A stretch of DNA of 34,857 nucleotides, taken from contig PWHN01000010.1 of NCBI GenBank assembly GCA_003554945.1, forward strand, positions 1 to 34,857. The letters are read 5' to 3'. The notes under the pieces are model-generated. The model was given only the letters and a program-made list of their open reading frames with translations, ran no database searches and was not told the origin of the DNA. Source of the stretch: a bacterium. GTDB lineage: Bacteria; T1Sed10-126. Shown in pieces: positions 1 to 6,526 of the stretch. The stretch's first letter is position 1, and the number at the start of each line of letters is the position of its first letter. The position numbers were made by a program, and so were the translations under genes.

Positions 1-19
1 AGGTACAAGAAAGAATGCA

Positions 20-313
20 TTAGTCGAAGAGGTCAGCATGGCTACCGGTTCGGACAAAAGTTATTCTGTTATGTTTTTTATCGACATGCCAGATCAAGAG
101 CCAGTCGTGTTTTATGTGGCATTCCCAGTGATCTTGCCACTTTCCCGAGAGGCGATGGGGTCGATAGCAAGAATCCAGGCGCTGTTTGCGGATCAACTTT
201 TTCATTACCGGTTTTAGCTCTTGGTGTATATTTAGGCCTCGCTGTTTCAAGCGTTTCAGGTCTTCTTTAAAGCTGCGGACGTAGGCAACCTGGTTGAATT
301 TTTGGTTTTTAAT
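20..313 (-). CDS. yafQ: YafQ-type mRNA interferase toxin (type II TA), start codon unclear
   Basis: Toxin of the RelE/YafQ superfamily, expected to be a ribosome-dependent mRNA endonuclease neutralised by the DinJ-like antitoxin encoded just upstream on the same strand. The C-terminal half carries the YafQ active-site pattern: HRLSGKW, then CHIKHDW, then VRTGSHADLF. These match the E. coli YafQ catalytic and structural His, His, Asp-Trp, Arg, His and Phe residues. Family-like sequence continues upstream of the first usual start codon (TTG at 250) with NQVAYVRSFKEDLKRL, so translation should begin near 313. The only codons available there are ATT at 313-311 and internal GTT/GTC. The reading frame is the same as that of the antitoxin and is separated from it only by the antitoxin TGA at 319-317. 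With an ATT start the protein is 97 residues, close to the usual 92. The family call is firm; the start and activity are not. Confidence 0.8.
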   Translation of the reverse strand: MKNQKFNQVAYVRSFKEDLKRLKQRGLNIHQELKPVMKKLIRKQRLDSCYRPHRLSGKWQDHWECHIKHDWLLIWHVDKKHNRITFVRTGSHADLFD

Positions 314-316
314 TGT

Positions 317-583
317 TCAGTCCATTCCTAATTCAGCGAACATTTCATCTTCATCTTCAAATGTCTCCACTGCACCTGAGTGCGCTCTCCGCATTGCCTG
401 GCGGGTTTTTGCATTGACGTCCAGACGAGGGCGAAAAGGGAAACCCTGTTCGGTGACGACCTGGTTTAGAAATAAAGATATGGCCGAGGAAGTCGACAGT
501 CCCAGCCGGTCAAATATTTGTTCCGCCTCTTTTTTGACGTCCTCTTCCACCCGGGCACTGATTCGTGATTTTTTTGTCATCAT
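317..583 (-). CDS. dinJ: DinJ/RelB-family antitoxin
   Basis: Antitoxin of about 88 residues. The N-terminal part (MTKKSRISARVEEDVKKEAE, then FDRLGLSTSSAISLFLNQV) is a ribbon-helix-helix DNA-binding domain of the DinJ/RelB type, which normally dimerises and represses its own operon. The acidic C-terminus (ETFEDEDEMFAELGMD) would wrap the toxin. Two adjacent ATG codons (583 and 580) follow an AGAGGTG ribosome site, and the second has the better spacing. An in-frame ATG further upstream at 625 lies past the promoter -10 and has no ribosome site, so I prefer 583/580. The gene is directly followed by the YafQ-like toxin in the same frame. Autoregulation is expected from the family but I did not identify an operator. 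Confidence 0.85.
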   Translation of the reverse strand: MMTKKSRISARVEEDVKKEAEQIFDRLGLSTSSAISLFLNQVVTEQGFPFRPRLDVNAKTRQAMRRAHSGAVETFEDEDEMFAELGMD

Positions 584-625
584 GACACCTCTTTGGCTTG
601 AATGTTGTGTCGTTAAGGTGTACAA

Positions 626-654
626 AAGATACCATAAAAGCCAGGAAAAGTCAA
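626..654 (-). promoter_or_regulatory. Sigma-70-type promoter of the dinJ-yafQ operon
   Basis: On the minus strand, TTGACT (654-649), a 17-base spacer, then TATCTT (631-626), about 43 bases upstream of the preferred antitoxin start. Five of six -35 bases match consensus and the -10 is weaker. Confidence 0.55.
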
Positions 655-687
655 ATTTAGGATTGAAAAGATTTCCAGTTAAGCGCC

Positions 688-1014
688 TTACTTTGAATCC
701 AGGGAAAGAAGGGTAAGTTCAGGGAAATAAGTGCTGTAGTATCCCCGGTCACGGGTAAAAAGCCGATCGGCCTGTATCTGAGCATGACCGCCAATTAGAA
801 AGTCAGGCAGAAGATGCTGGCGGGAAGATATTTCTTCATTACAGTCTTCCCAAACCACAGTTTTTTTGCCGCCGCACAGTGGGCACTGTATTTTTTTCGG
901 GGAACGGTTTTCGAGGTAATCCATCCAAGTTTGCGAAGCAAGGTTAAGATCTTCCCTGGAGAAAGGAACTCGTTTTATGTTTAGATCGCTCATAAATTGG
1001 TTTAAATCTTCTGC
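688..1014 (-). pseudogene. VapC-like PIN-domain toxin, 5'-truncated remnant
   Basis: An ORF of 101 residues starts at 993, but PIN-like sequence extends a few codons further upstream (AEDLNQF before the Met) until a TAA at 1017-1015. What remains is the C-terminal half of a PIN-domain ribonuclease: the helix LASQTWMDYLENR, then LPDFLIGGHAQIQADRL and FTRDRGYYSTYFPEL, which contain the late acidic residues of the active site. Between them is an inserted zinc-ribbon-like pair (CPLCGG and a further Cys) that I recall from one VapC subfamily. The first half, with the first catalytic Asp (usually in an LLDTNIL-like strand), is absent. No antitoxin gene is visible next to it. I read it as a decayed toxin gene; an N-terminally reduced protein from 993 could still be made. 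Confidence 0.6.
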
Positions 1015-1039
1015 TTATTTAAATTGCGGCAAAAGCGGG

Positions 1040-1121
1040 GGACCACAGATTGCACAGATTTGCACGGATAAATTCAACATCTATGTTGGACGGGATTTAC
1101 TGGATGGACGGGATGTGTCAA
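1040..1121. repeat. Short-phrase intergenic repeats
   Basis: Two degenerate direct-repeat phrases sit back to back: ACAGATTGCACAGATTTGC near 1047-1065, and GGACGGGATTTACTGGATGGACGGGATG near 1088-1116 (written here as one phrase with the 9-base word GGACGGGAT twice). There is no coding content. They resemble widely scattered intergenic phrases in other bacteria, but I cannot search. Confidence 0.4.
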
Positions 1122-1199
1122 AATAAAATCAGGACTTTTATAGTTATTATGGCGTTTGGGTAAACTGGCTCCTATTGCCTCGTTCTCGCACGCTTGTCA

Positions 1200-1208
1200 T
1201 GGTATAAT
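1200..1208 (+). promoter_or_regulatory. Extended -10 promoter for the AbiE-like pair
   Basis: TGGTATAAT is a perfect TATAAT with the upstream TG of an extended -10 element, about 45 bases before the ATG at 1253. No -35 at 16-18 bases is evident (TTGCCT lies 22 bases upstream), which fits an extended -10 promoter. Confidence 0.5.
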
Positions 1209-1252
1209 ATTAAAAACGAGGACAAGCAATATTTTCCGGGAGATGTTTTAGT

Positions 1253-1579
1253 ATGGGGTCTTCCAATTCCAGTGAGTTGCCCGCTTCTTTTAAGCACCTT
1301 TTTTGGGACTGTTCTTTCCAGGAGGTAAAGGATGAGCCTTCGCGCCCTTTTGTTATTAAGCGAATTTTGACTGAAGGGACCTGGGAGGAGATACAATGGT
1401 TAAGGCGCCAGCTTGGTGACAGTGAAATTAAAGGTTGGTTGCTGGAAAACCAGGGGCGTGGACTTACTCCGCGTCAGCTCCGCTTCTGGCAGTTACTACT
1501 TGATTTACCGGGAGAGCAGGTTAGTGCGTGGATCGAGCGAGAAAAAGAGACGCCCTGGCACCGGAGAAGAACAGCATGA
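1253..1579 (+). CDS. DUF6922-like protein, putative AbiEi-position antitoxin
   Basis: A 108-residue protein that I match from memory to the small DUF6922-type proteins encoded before AbiEii-family nucleotidyltransferases. Diagnostic stretches are LFWDCSFQEV near residue 17, FVIKRILTEGTWEEIQWL near 33-50, and LTPRQLRFWQLLLDLP near 72-87. The usual role inferred from context is the antitoxin or partner of an AbiEii toxin. The ATG follows a GGGAG site at suitable distance, and an extended -10 promoter lies upstream. The stop codon overlaps the start of the next gene (ATGA at 1576-1579), indicating translational coupling. The C-terminus runs into a basic stretch (WHRRRTA) created by the overlap region. 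No DNA-binding motif is obvious. Confidence 0.6.
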   Translation: MGSSNSSELPASFKHLFWDCSFQEVKDEPSRPFVIKRILTEGTWEEIQWLRRQLGDSEIKGWLLENQGRGLTPRQLRFWQLLLDLPGEQVSAWIEREKETPWHRRRTA

Positions 1580-1857
1580 AACTCCATACTGATATTCTCA
1601 CTTCCGCCCAGGAGGACGTTATTAATCTAACTGCTCTGCACATTGAGGATCTCGGGTTTTATCTCGCTGGTGGTACCGCCCTTGCGCTTCATCTTGGTCA
1701 CCGGCGTTCCGTTGATTTTGACTGGTTTCTTCCCAATGAGATGGGTTCCCCTGAACAGATTCAGCAGATTTTTTATGACCATGATATTCAGTTTGAGACG
1801 ACCAGTGTGGATCGGGGAACTCTTCATGGAACCATCCAGGGGAGGGGGGATAGATGA
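1576..1857 (+). pseudogene. AbiEii/AbiGii-family nucleotidyltransferase toxin, C-terminally truncated
   Basis: The protein begins MKLHTDILTS and contains the family signature FYLAGGTALALHLGHRRSVDFDWF, which combines the GG-T/S nucleotidyltransferase motif and the DxD-type metal site (SVDFDWF). It then continues to TLHGTIQG and stops after only about 93 residues, where full-length members run past 200. Sequence after TIQG is a G-rich run and a stop, with no resumption of family-like sequence in the next 100 bases. The lost part normally holds the third catalytic acid and the helical domain, so an active toxin is unlikely. The start overlaps the stop of the preceding partner gene. In the phage-defence AbiE systems this protein is the toxin; here I infer a dead module. 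Confidence 0.7.
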
Positions 1858-1958
1858 GTAGTTACAATTATTGGGTGTCCTGGTTCAGGCGGACGGGGTG
1901 GTTATTTTTTTGAATTTGTGTGATAATATTCCTCCAACTTTAAATGGGAGCGATTTTA

Positions 1959-2591
1959 ATGAGCGACCAGGAAGTTAGCCTGCGAAGTTTTGTTTATCTG
2001 GACAAGATTCAGCCGCAGTTTGCGGCTTTCGTGGCGAAGAAGTGTGTCAGCGATATTCCAACTTCAGGTCAGGCGTCGCTGTTTATAGAAATCCAGCCCG
2101 GGATCGAGATCAACCGGGTCGCAGACGTGGCGATGAAGAAGACGGATGTCCGGCCGGCGGTTGAGATTGAAGAGCGGGAGTATGGAATTATCGAGCTGCA
2201 CCACGACGACCAGTCCGAGGTCCGCTACGCTGGCCAGGCGGTGCTGGACGAGTTCAACCTGCAGTTTGATCAGCGTCTCAAGCCGAAAATTTTCGCCACC
2301 CAGGTAATTGATCGCGTCACCCCTTACCACGCCCAGGTGGTGAACAACGATTACGACGGTTCGCTGCTGCTGGACGGCGAATCACTGCTCATCATCGAGG
2401 TCCAGCCGGCGGTTAACTCGGTAAAGCTGGCCAATGACGCTGAAAAAGCTACTAATGTGAAAATAGTCCACTTTCGTCTGCGTGGTCGCTTTGGTCGCGT
2501 TTACCTGGCTGGAAGTGAAGACGAGACACGGGCTGCTCGCGATGCCGTTCTGACTAAATTTGAAACATTTAAAAACAGTCCTACCTTTTAA
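1959..2591 (+). CDS. Double BMC-domain (bacterial microcompartment shell-like) protein
   Basis: A 210-residue protein with two tandem alpha/beta repeats that look like BMC shell domains. The first spans about residues 40-105 (SLFIEIQPGIEINRVADVAM, then ending in a QAVLDEF helix). The second spans about residues 141-205 (SLLIIEVQPAVNSVKLANDA, then VKIVHFRLRGRFGRVYLAGS). The N-terminus SLRSFVYLDKIQPQFAAF matches a subfamily I recall as stand-alone BMC proteins. Tandem-BMC proteins form pseudohexameric trimers in compartment shells. ATG at 1959 is preferred because GGGAG lies 8 bases upstream; an in-frame ATG at 1944 has no ribosome site. No other shell protein, vertex protein or signature enzyme is nearby. 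The gene is followed after 12 bases by a glycosyltransferase and is probably co-transcribed with it. The fold call is by motif recognition only. Confidence 0.7.
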   Translation: MSDQEVSLRSFVYLDKIQPQFAAFVAKKCVSDIPTSGQASLFIEIQPGIEINRVADVAMKKTDVRPAVEIEEREYGIIELHHDDQSEVRYAGQAVLDEFNLQFDQRLKPKIFATQVIDRVTPYHAQVVNNDYDGSLLLDGESLLIIEVQPAVNSVKLANDAEKATNVKIVHFRLRGRFGRVYLAGSEDETRAARDAVLTKFETFKNSPTF

Positions 2592-2603
2592 AGAGGCCTG
2601 CCG

Positions 2604-3755
2604 GTGACTACTGTCTGTCACGTTATTACTCGATTAATCCTTGGTGGAGCCCAGGAAAATACTCTGCTTACCGTTCGCGGGTTAAAAGAGGACCCGGACT
2701 GGGAGGCTACCCTGGTTACCGGTCCGGCGCTTGGGCCGGAAGGTGATCTTTTTGACGACGCCGCCAAGTTTGGGGTCGAGCCAGTCGTCATTGACTCTCT
2801 GCGCCGGGCGATAAATCCCTGGCGCGACTTGCTTGCCTTTTACAAACTATACCGCCACTTTAAGAGCAACGATTACGATATCGTCCACACCCATAGCTCA
2901 AAAGCCGGTATACTTGGTCGCTGGGCCGCCTATCTGGCCGGCGTCCCCGAAATAAATCATACCATTCACGGTCTGCCTTTCCACCAGTTTCAACCCTGGT
3001 ATGAATTCTGGCTCTACAGCTTTCTGGAAAAATATACATCTTTTATTACTGATAAAATTTTCACAGTCTGTGACCGCATGACGGAGCAGGCCCGGGAGGT
3101 AGGGGTTGAACCAAAACAGGGCTATAAGACTGTTTACAGCGGCATGGAGCTGGATGAATTTTTGGAAGTTCCAGCTCCAGGCAGTCTGGAAGCGCGTGCA
3201 GTTCGAGTGGAATTAGGTTTTGAAGAAGATGATTTTGTAATTGGAAAAATTGCCCGTTTGTTTCATTTGAAAGGGCATAAATACTGTCTGCCCGCCTTTG
3301 CCCGGGTAGTAGAAAAACACCCGGAGGCACGTCTGCTACTTGTTGGTGACGGTATATTAAAGGAAAAACTGGAGAAGCAGGCGAGAGAACTTGGTGTTCG
3401 CGAGCAAATAGTATTCACCGGTCTCGTTCCTTACCGGGAGATACCGCGCATGCTGACGGCAATGGACTGTCTGGTTCATGCCAGTTTGCGGGAAGGTTTG
3501 CCCCGAGTGATTCCCCAGGCGCAGGCAGCCGGTCGACCGGCGATCAGCTATTCCGTCGACGGGGCACCGGAAGCAATTGACGATGGGCGGACCGGTTTCC
3601 TTGTTGAGCCAGAAGCTGTTGACGAGCTTGCCGAAAAAATTGAACTACTGATAGAGGAGCCGCAGCGCCGAAAAGAGATAGCCAAAGCAGCCCGCGAGTG
3701 GGTGGTGCCTCGTTTTGACTGGCGGCACATGGTTGAGGAGATAAAAGAAGGCTGA
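2604..3755 (+). CDS. GT4-family glycosyltransferase
   Basis: A 383-residue retaining glycosyltransferase with two Rossmann-like halves. The N-terminal acceptor domain opens with VCHVITRLILGGAQENTLL, and DIVHTHSSKAGILGRWAA lies near residue 95. The C-terminal nucleotide-sugar domain has VIGKIARLFHLKGHKYCLPA near 212 and LLVGDG near 246. The conserved late motif reads EGLPRVIPQAQAAGRPAISY near 300, where the second acidic residue of the classical E-x7-E pattern is Gln, as I recall for this subfamily. The start is GTG at 2604 behind AAAGAGG. The likely substrates are an NDP-sugar and a lipid-linked or surface glycan, which the sequence does not define. It lies 12 bases after the BMC gene and ahead of a tRNA promoter. 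Confidence 0.85.
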   Translation: MTTVCHVITRLILGGAQENTLLTVRGLKEDPDWEATLVTGPALGPEGDLFDDAAKFGVEPVVIDSLRRAINPWRDLLAFYKLYRHFKSNDYDIVHTHSSKAGILGRWAAYLAGVPEINHTIHGLPFHQFQPWYEFWLYSFLEKYTSFITDKIFTVCDRMTEQAREVGVEPKQGYKTVYSGMELDEFLEVPAPGSLEARAVRVELGFEEDDFVIGKIARLFHLKGHKYCLPAFARVVEKHPEARLLLVGDGILKEKLEKQARELGVREQIVFTGLVPYREIPRMLTAMDCLVHASLREGLPRVIPQAQAAGRPAISYSVDGAPEAIDDGRTGFLVEPEAVDELAEKIELLIEEPQRRKEIAKAAREWVVPRFDWRHMVEEIKEG

Positions 3756-3810
3756 AGGGCCACCTGGTTAAAGCCCTTGCTAAAAATATGGCGAAAGCTG
3801 AATTAATCTA

Positions 3811-3839
3811 TTGACATCAACAAAGAGTAGAAGTACAAT
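3811..3839 (+). promoter_or_regulatory. Strong sigma-70-type promoter for initiator tRNA
   Basis: TTGACA (3811-3816, consensus), a 17-base spacer, and TACAAT (3834-3839). Transcription would start about 37 bases before the tRNA 5' end at 3883. Confidence 0.8.
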
Positions 3840-3882
3840 ATTTGTGGTCTTAATGAGACAAAATAGATAAATTGAAATTGAT

Positions 3883-3956
<74 letters not shown>

Positions 3957-4262
3957 CTACTTTCGAACAGGCGAGCAGGCGAAAGTTCGGTAACCGATTG
4001 TCGATAATATCGGTAAAGCAAGGCCAAAGTCAACTTCAAGTTCCCCCCTCACCTGTGTCCTCTCCCTCGGAGGGGAGAGGAATTAAATCGTGTTCGGTTC
4101 GGGGCGGAAGGGCGAGTGGGCGATAAGACCGCAAACAGCGATCGGGCCGCGCGAAGCGGCGATAAAGCGATAAAGCGTAATCGGTTATCAATATCTGATA
4201 AAAACGAAAAATCGATTAGAAGTAATTATAGCTTTTTGCTATCAGCTTTCAGCTGACGTTTT
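3957..4262. repeat. Intergenic gap with phased GCGANNNN octamers and other repeats
   Basis: There is no credible gene between the two tRNAs. Octamer units lie at 3963-3986 (TCGAACAG, GCGAGCAG, GCGAAAGT), 4112-4127 (GCGAGTGG, GCGATAAG), 4138-4145 (GCGATCGG) and 4151-4182 (GCGAAGCG, GCGATAAA twice, GCGTAATC). A CCCTCACCTGTG...CTCTCCCTCGGAGGGGAGAGG phrase with a short inverted repeat lies near 4046-4080. A heptamer-phased block lies at 4230-4257 (AGCTTTT, TGCTATC, AGCTTTC, AGCTGAC). Confidence 0.75.
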
Positions 4263-4336
4263 AGCGGCGTAGCTCAGCGGTTTAGAGCACTCGGCTCATA
4301 TCCGAGTTGTCCGGGGTTCGAATCCCCGCGCCGCTA
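4263..4336 (+). tRNA. tRNA-Met (elongator, anticodon CAU)
   Basis: A 74-base cloverleaf. Acceptor AGCGGCG pairs fully with CGCCGCT. The D arm is GCTC...GAGC. The anticodon stem CTCGG/CCGAG encloses the CTCATAT loop with CAT anticodon, and the T arm is CGGGG TTCGAAT CCCCG. The stem lacks the three consecutive G:C pairs of initiators. The CAU anticodon could also belong to tRNA-Ile2 (modified to lysidine by TilS, encoded immediately downstream). The overall sequence looks more like elongator Met to me. CCA is not encoded in full. Confidence 0.9.
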
Positions 4337-4368
4337 CCTTACAATTCCAGTTTCTCCCCCCCTCAACA

Positions 4369-4399
4369 GCGCCCCCCGCAAACGGGGGGCGCTTTTTTT
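4369..4399 (+). terminator. Rho-independent terminator after the tRNA genes
   Basis: A 9-bp perfect GC stem (GCGCCCCCC / GGGGGGCGC), a 6-base loop GCAAAC, then seven T residues. It separates the tRNAs from tilS. Confidence 0.93.
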
Positions 4400-4506
4400 A
4401 TTTCACTCCTCTTTTAACCGCTTCTATTTTTTTGTATCATGAATCCACGCCCAAAACTTCTCCCCCGGGCGGAGGAAAATATAAATCAGGATTGAGTTGA
4501 TTCTTA

Positions 4507-5895
4507 ATGGCGATTATTGCCACACTTAAAGAATTTTTTCACGGCCGTGAGTCGGTAAGTGCGGGCGATCGATTGCTGGTTGCGGTTTCCGGTGGTCCCG
4601 ACTCGATGGCTCTTTTAGCAGCTATGACTGAAATTGCTGCTGACCTGGAGTTGCAGATTTACCCCTTGCATTACAACTACCGCCTCCAGGAGCAGGCCGC
4701 CGCCGGTGAGCAGGTGGTGCGTAGCTGGTGTGACGACCACGACCTCCCCCTGGTTGCCACCGCACTCCAGCAGCCGCAGGAATTAGAGACAGGCAGTGGC
4801 AGTCTGGAAGCCGAAGCCCGCCACCTGCGCTACCAGTTTTTTCAGCAGGCCGGCGCCTGTTTGGGGACCAATATGCTTCTGCTTGGTCATCAAAAGGATG
4901 ACCAGGTGGAAACCGTGCTTTTGAACCTGGGGCGGGGGAGCGGATTATACGGTCTACAGGGGATGCAGCCAGTAAGCCACTGGCGGCAGCTGGTGTTGCT
5001 GCGTCCACTGCTTGAGCACAGCCGACAAGAAATAATGGAATTTCTAAGGAGGCGGGAGATACCGTTTGTTACCGACCCGACTAACGAGGGACTTGAGTTT
5101 GCTCGCAACCGGCTTCGAAACCAGGTCCTGCCGGCCTGGGAAAAGGCCCAGCCGGCGCCCGCGGAAGCCATTTATAACCTGAGTCGTCGAACCGCAAGCG
5201 AAAATGATTTCTGGCAGCAGTATTTAAAAGATAATTTTTCCTATTCCAGTTGGCCGGGGGAAGTGCAGGTGGGAGTCGAGCAGTTGCGGGACAGTCATCC
5301 GGCAGAGCGCCGCCGCCTGTTGCATTTTCTTTGCCGGAAGTTAGAAGGGGGAGCCAAGTTGAGCGAGCAGAACCTTGAGGGCTTGGAGGAACTATCCTCG
5401 AGTGAAAAGTCGGGCCGGAGTCTCCATCTTCCCGGCGAACTTGAGGCGGTCCGGGAATATGACCGGCTGGCCATCTATCGTAAGGACAGTCTTGTCCCGC
5501 CGACCTCACCGGTTAATGTTGAGGTGCCGATGAACAAAAAGTGGGGTGACATTGGTGAAATTAATGTGAGCTCATCCGCTTCGACAGATGAAGGGGTTTA
5601 CCGTTCAGAGCTTCCACAGCATTTAATTGAGGGGGGTGTTTTACGTCTCTGGCAGGCGGGAGACCGAATAATATACAGGGGAAAACGTCGGAAATTAAAA
5701 GAAATTTTTGAAGCTGAAAGAGTTCCTTTCAGAGCCCGCCGTTGCTGGCCGGTTGTTGTTGCTGGAGGTGAAGTGGTAGCCGTGGTGGGATTGGCGGTTA
5801 AAGATGGTAATTTTTCAGAAAAAACTGTTATAATTAATTTTCAACCGGAACACGGAGTTTTCGCTCAGACAGGGAAGAAAAATGAAGGCGATTGA
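4507..5895 (+). CDS. tilS: tRNA(Ile)-lysidine synthase
   Basis: This enzyme converts cytidine 34 of the tRNA-Ile CAU anticodon to lysidine with ATP and lysine, so that the tRNA reads AUA as isoleucine. The 462-residue protein has the N-type PP-loop ATP pyrophosphatase motif VSGGPDS at residues 27-33 and the family sequence LHYNYRL followed by HQKDDQVETVLLNL (near 128-140). It ends with a TilS C-terminal domain (GGVLRLWQAGDRIIYRGKRRKLKEIF near 374-400), so the full two-domain form is present. The ribosome site before ATG 4507 is weak. The gene heads a same-strand run with hpt and folP, a common neighbourhood across bacteria. FtsH, often found in this cluster, is absent between hpt and folP. 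Confidence 0.95.
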   Translation: MAIIATLKEFFHGRESVSAGDRLLVAVSGGPDSMALLAAMTEIAADLELQIYPLHYNYRLQEQAAAGEQVVRSWCDDHDLPLVATALQQPQELETGSGSLEAEARHLRYQFFQQAGACLGTNMLLLGHQKDDQVETVLLNLGRGSGLYGLQGMQPVSHWRQLVLLRPLLEHSRQEIMEFLRRREIPFVTDPTNEGLEFARNRLRNQVLPAWEKAQPAPAEAIYNLSRRTASENDFWQQYLKDNFSYSSWPGEVQVGVEQLRDSHPAERRRLLHFLCRKLEGGAKLSEQNLEGLEELSSSEKSGRSLHLPGELEAVREYDRLAIYRKDSLVPPTSPVNVEVPMNKKWGDIGEINVSSSASTDEGVYRSELPQHLIEGGVLRLWQAGDRIIYRGKRRKLKEIFEAERVPFRARRCWPVVVAGGEVVAVVGLAVKDGNFSEKTVIINFQPEHGVFAQTGKKNEGD

Positions 5896-5953
5896 GGTGG
5901 ATAGAAAAGCTGCCTCATAAAAATGCCAGCTTAGACTAAATGGAGGTTAATTG

Positions 5954-6526
5954 ATGGTTGACCCGGGAAGTCAAGAGCACCTCGAAAAAATTATTGATTC
6001 AGTTGTTTTTGAAGCCGAAGAAATCCACCAGAAGGTAGTCAAACTGGGTGAAAAAATAACCCGTGATTATCAAGGGAAGGAACTTCTGGTTATTGGAGTA
6101 TTACGCGGCGCCTTTATGTTCATGGCTGATTTAGTGCGGCAGATCGAAGTTCCAATCTGTATGGATTTTATGCTTGTTTCCTCTTATGAAAACAGCCGAG
6201 AGACTTCTGGCATTGTGCGAATAATTAAGGACACCAAGGAAAATATTTATGAGCGGGACGTGCTTATAGTTGAAGATATCGTCGACAGTGGCTTAACCTA
6301 TCACAACTTGAGAAAGACGCTGGAGACACGGGATCCGGCTTCCCTGGCAGTCTGCAGCCTGCTAAATAAGGAAGCCAACCGGCAGGTAGATGTAGAAGTC
6401 GACTACTATGGATTTGATTCACCGGATGATTTTTTAGTCGGCTATGGTCTTGACTACAAGGAATACTACCGTGAGTGTCCCTTCATCTTCAAACCAACTG
6501 TGGAAGCGCTGCGGGAGCTCGATTGA
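5954..6526 (+). CDS. hpt: Hypoxanthine phosphoribosyltransferase
   Basis: A purine salvage enzyme transferring phosphoribose from PRPP to hypoxanthine or guanine. The 190-residue protein has the PRPP-binding loop LIVEDIVDSGLTY at about 104-116 and the upstream VLRGAFMFMADL. It also has the C-terminal substrate segment PDDFLVGYGLDY, all as in Hpt. ATG 5954 follows TGGAGG with 7 bases; a TTG one codon upstream is the alternative. It lies 58 bases after tilS, and its stop shares one base with the folP start (TGATG). Confidence 0.94.
   Translation: MVDPGSQEHLEKIIDSVVFEAEEIHQKVVKLGEKITRDYQGKELLVIGVLRGAFMFMADLVRQIEVPICMDFMLVSSYENSRETSGIVRIIKDTKENIYERDVLIVEDIVDSGLTYHNLRKTLETRDPASLAVCSLLNKEANRQVDVEVDYYGFDSPDDFLVGYGLDYKEYYRECPFIFKPTVEALRELD

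Noticed and set aside
3963-4182. Possible CRISPR array from the phased repeats
   Set aside because: Units are 8 bases with no unique spacers of 25-40 bases, and no cas genes are present.
4263-4336. Calling the second CAU tRNA tRNA-Ile2 because tilS follows
   Set aside because: The proximity is tempting, but the body resembles elongator Met more. Without a covariance-model score I leave it as Met with the alternative noted.
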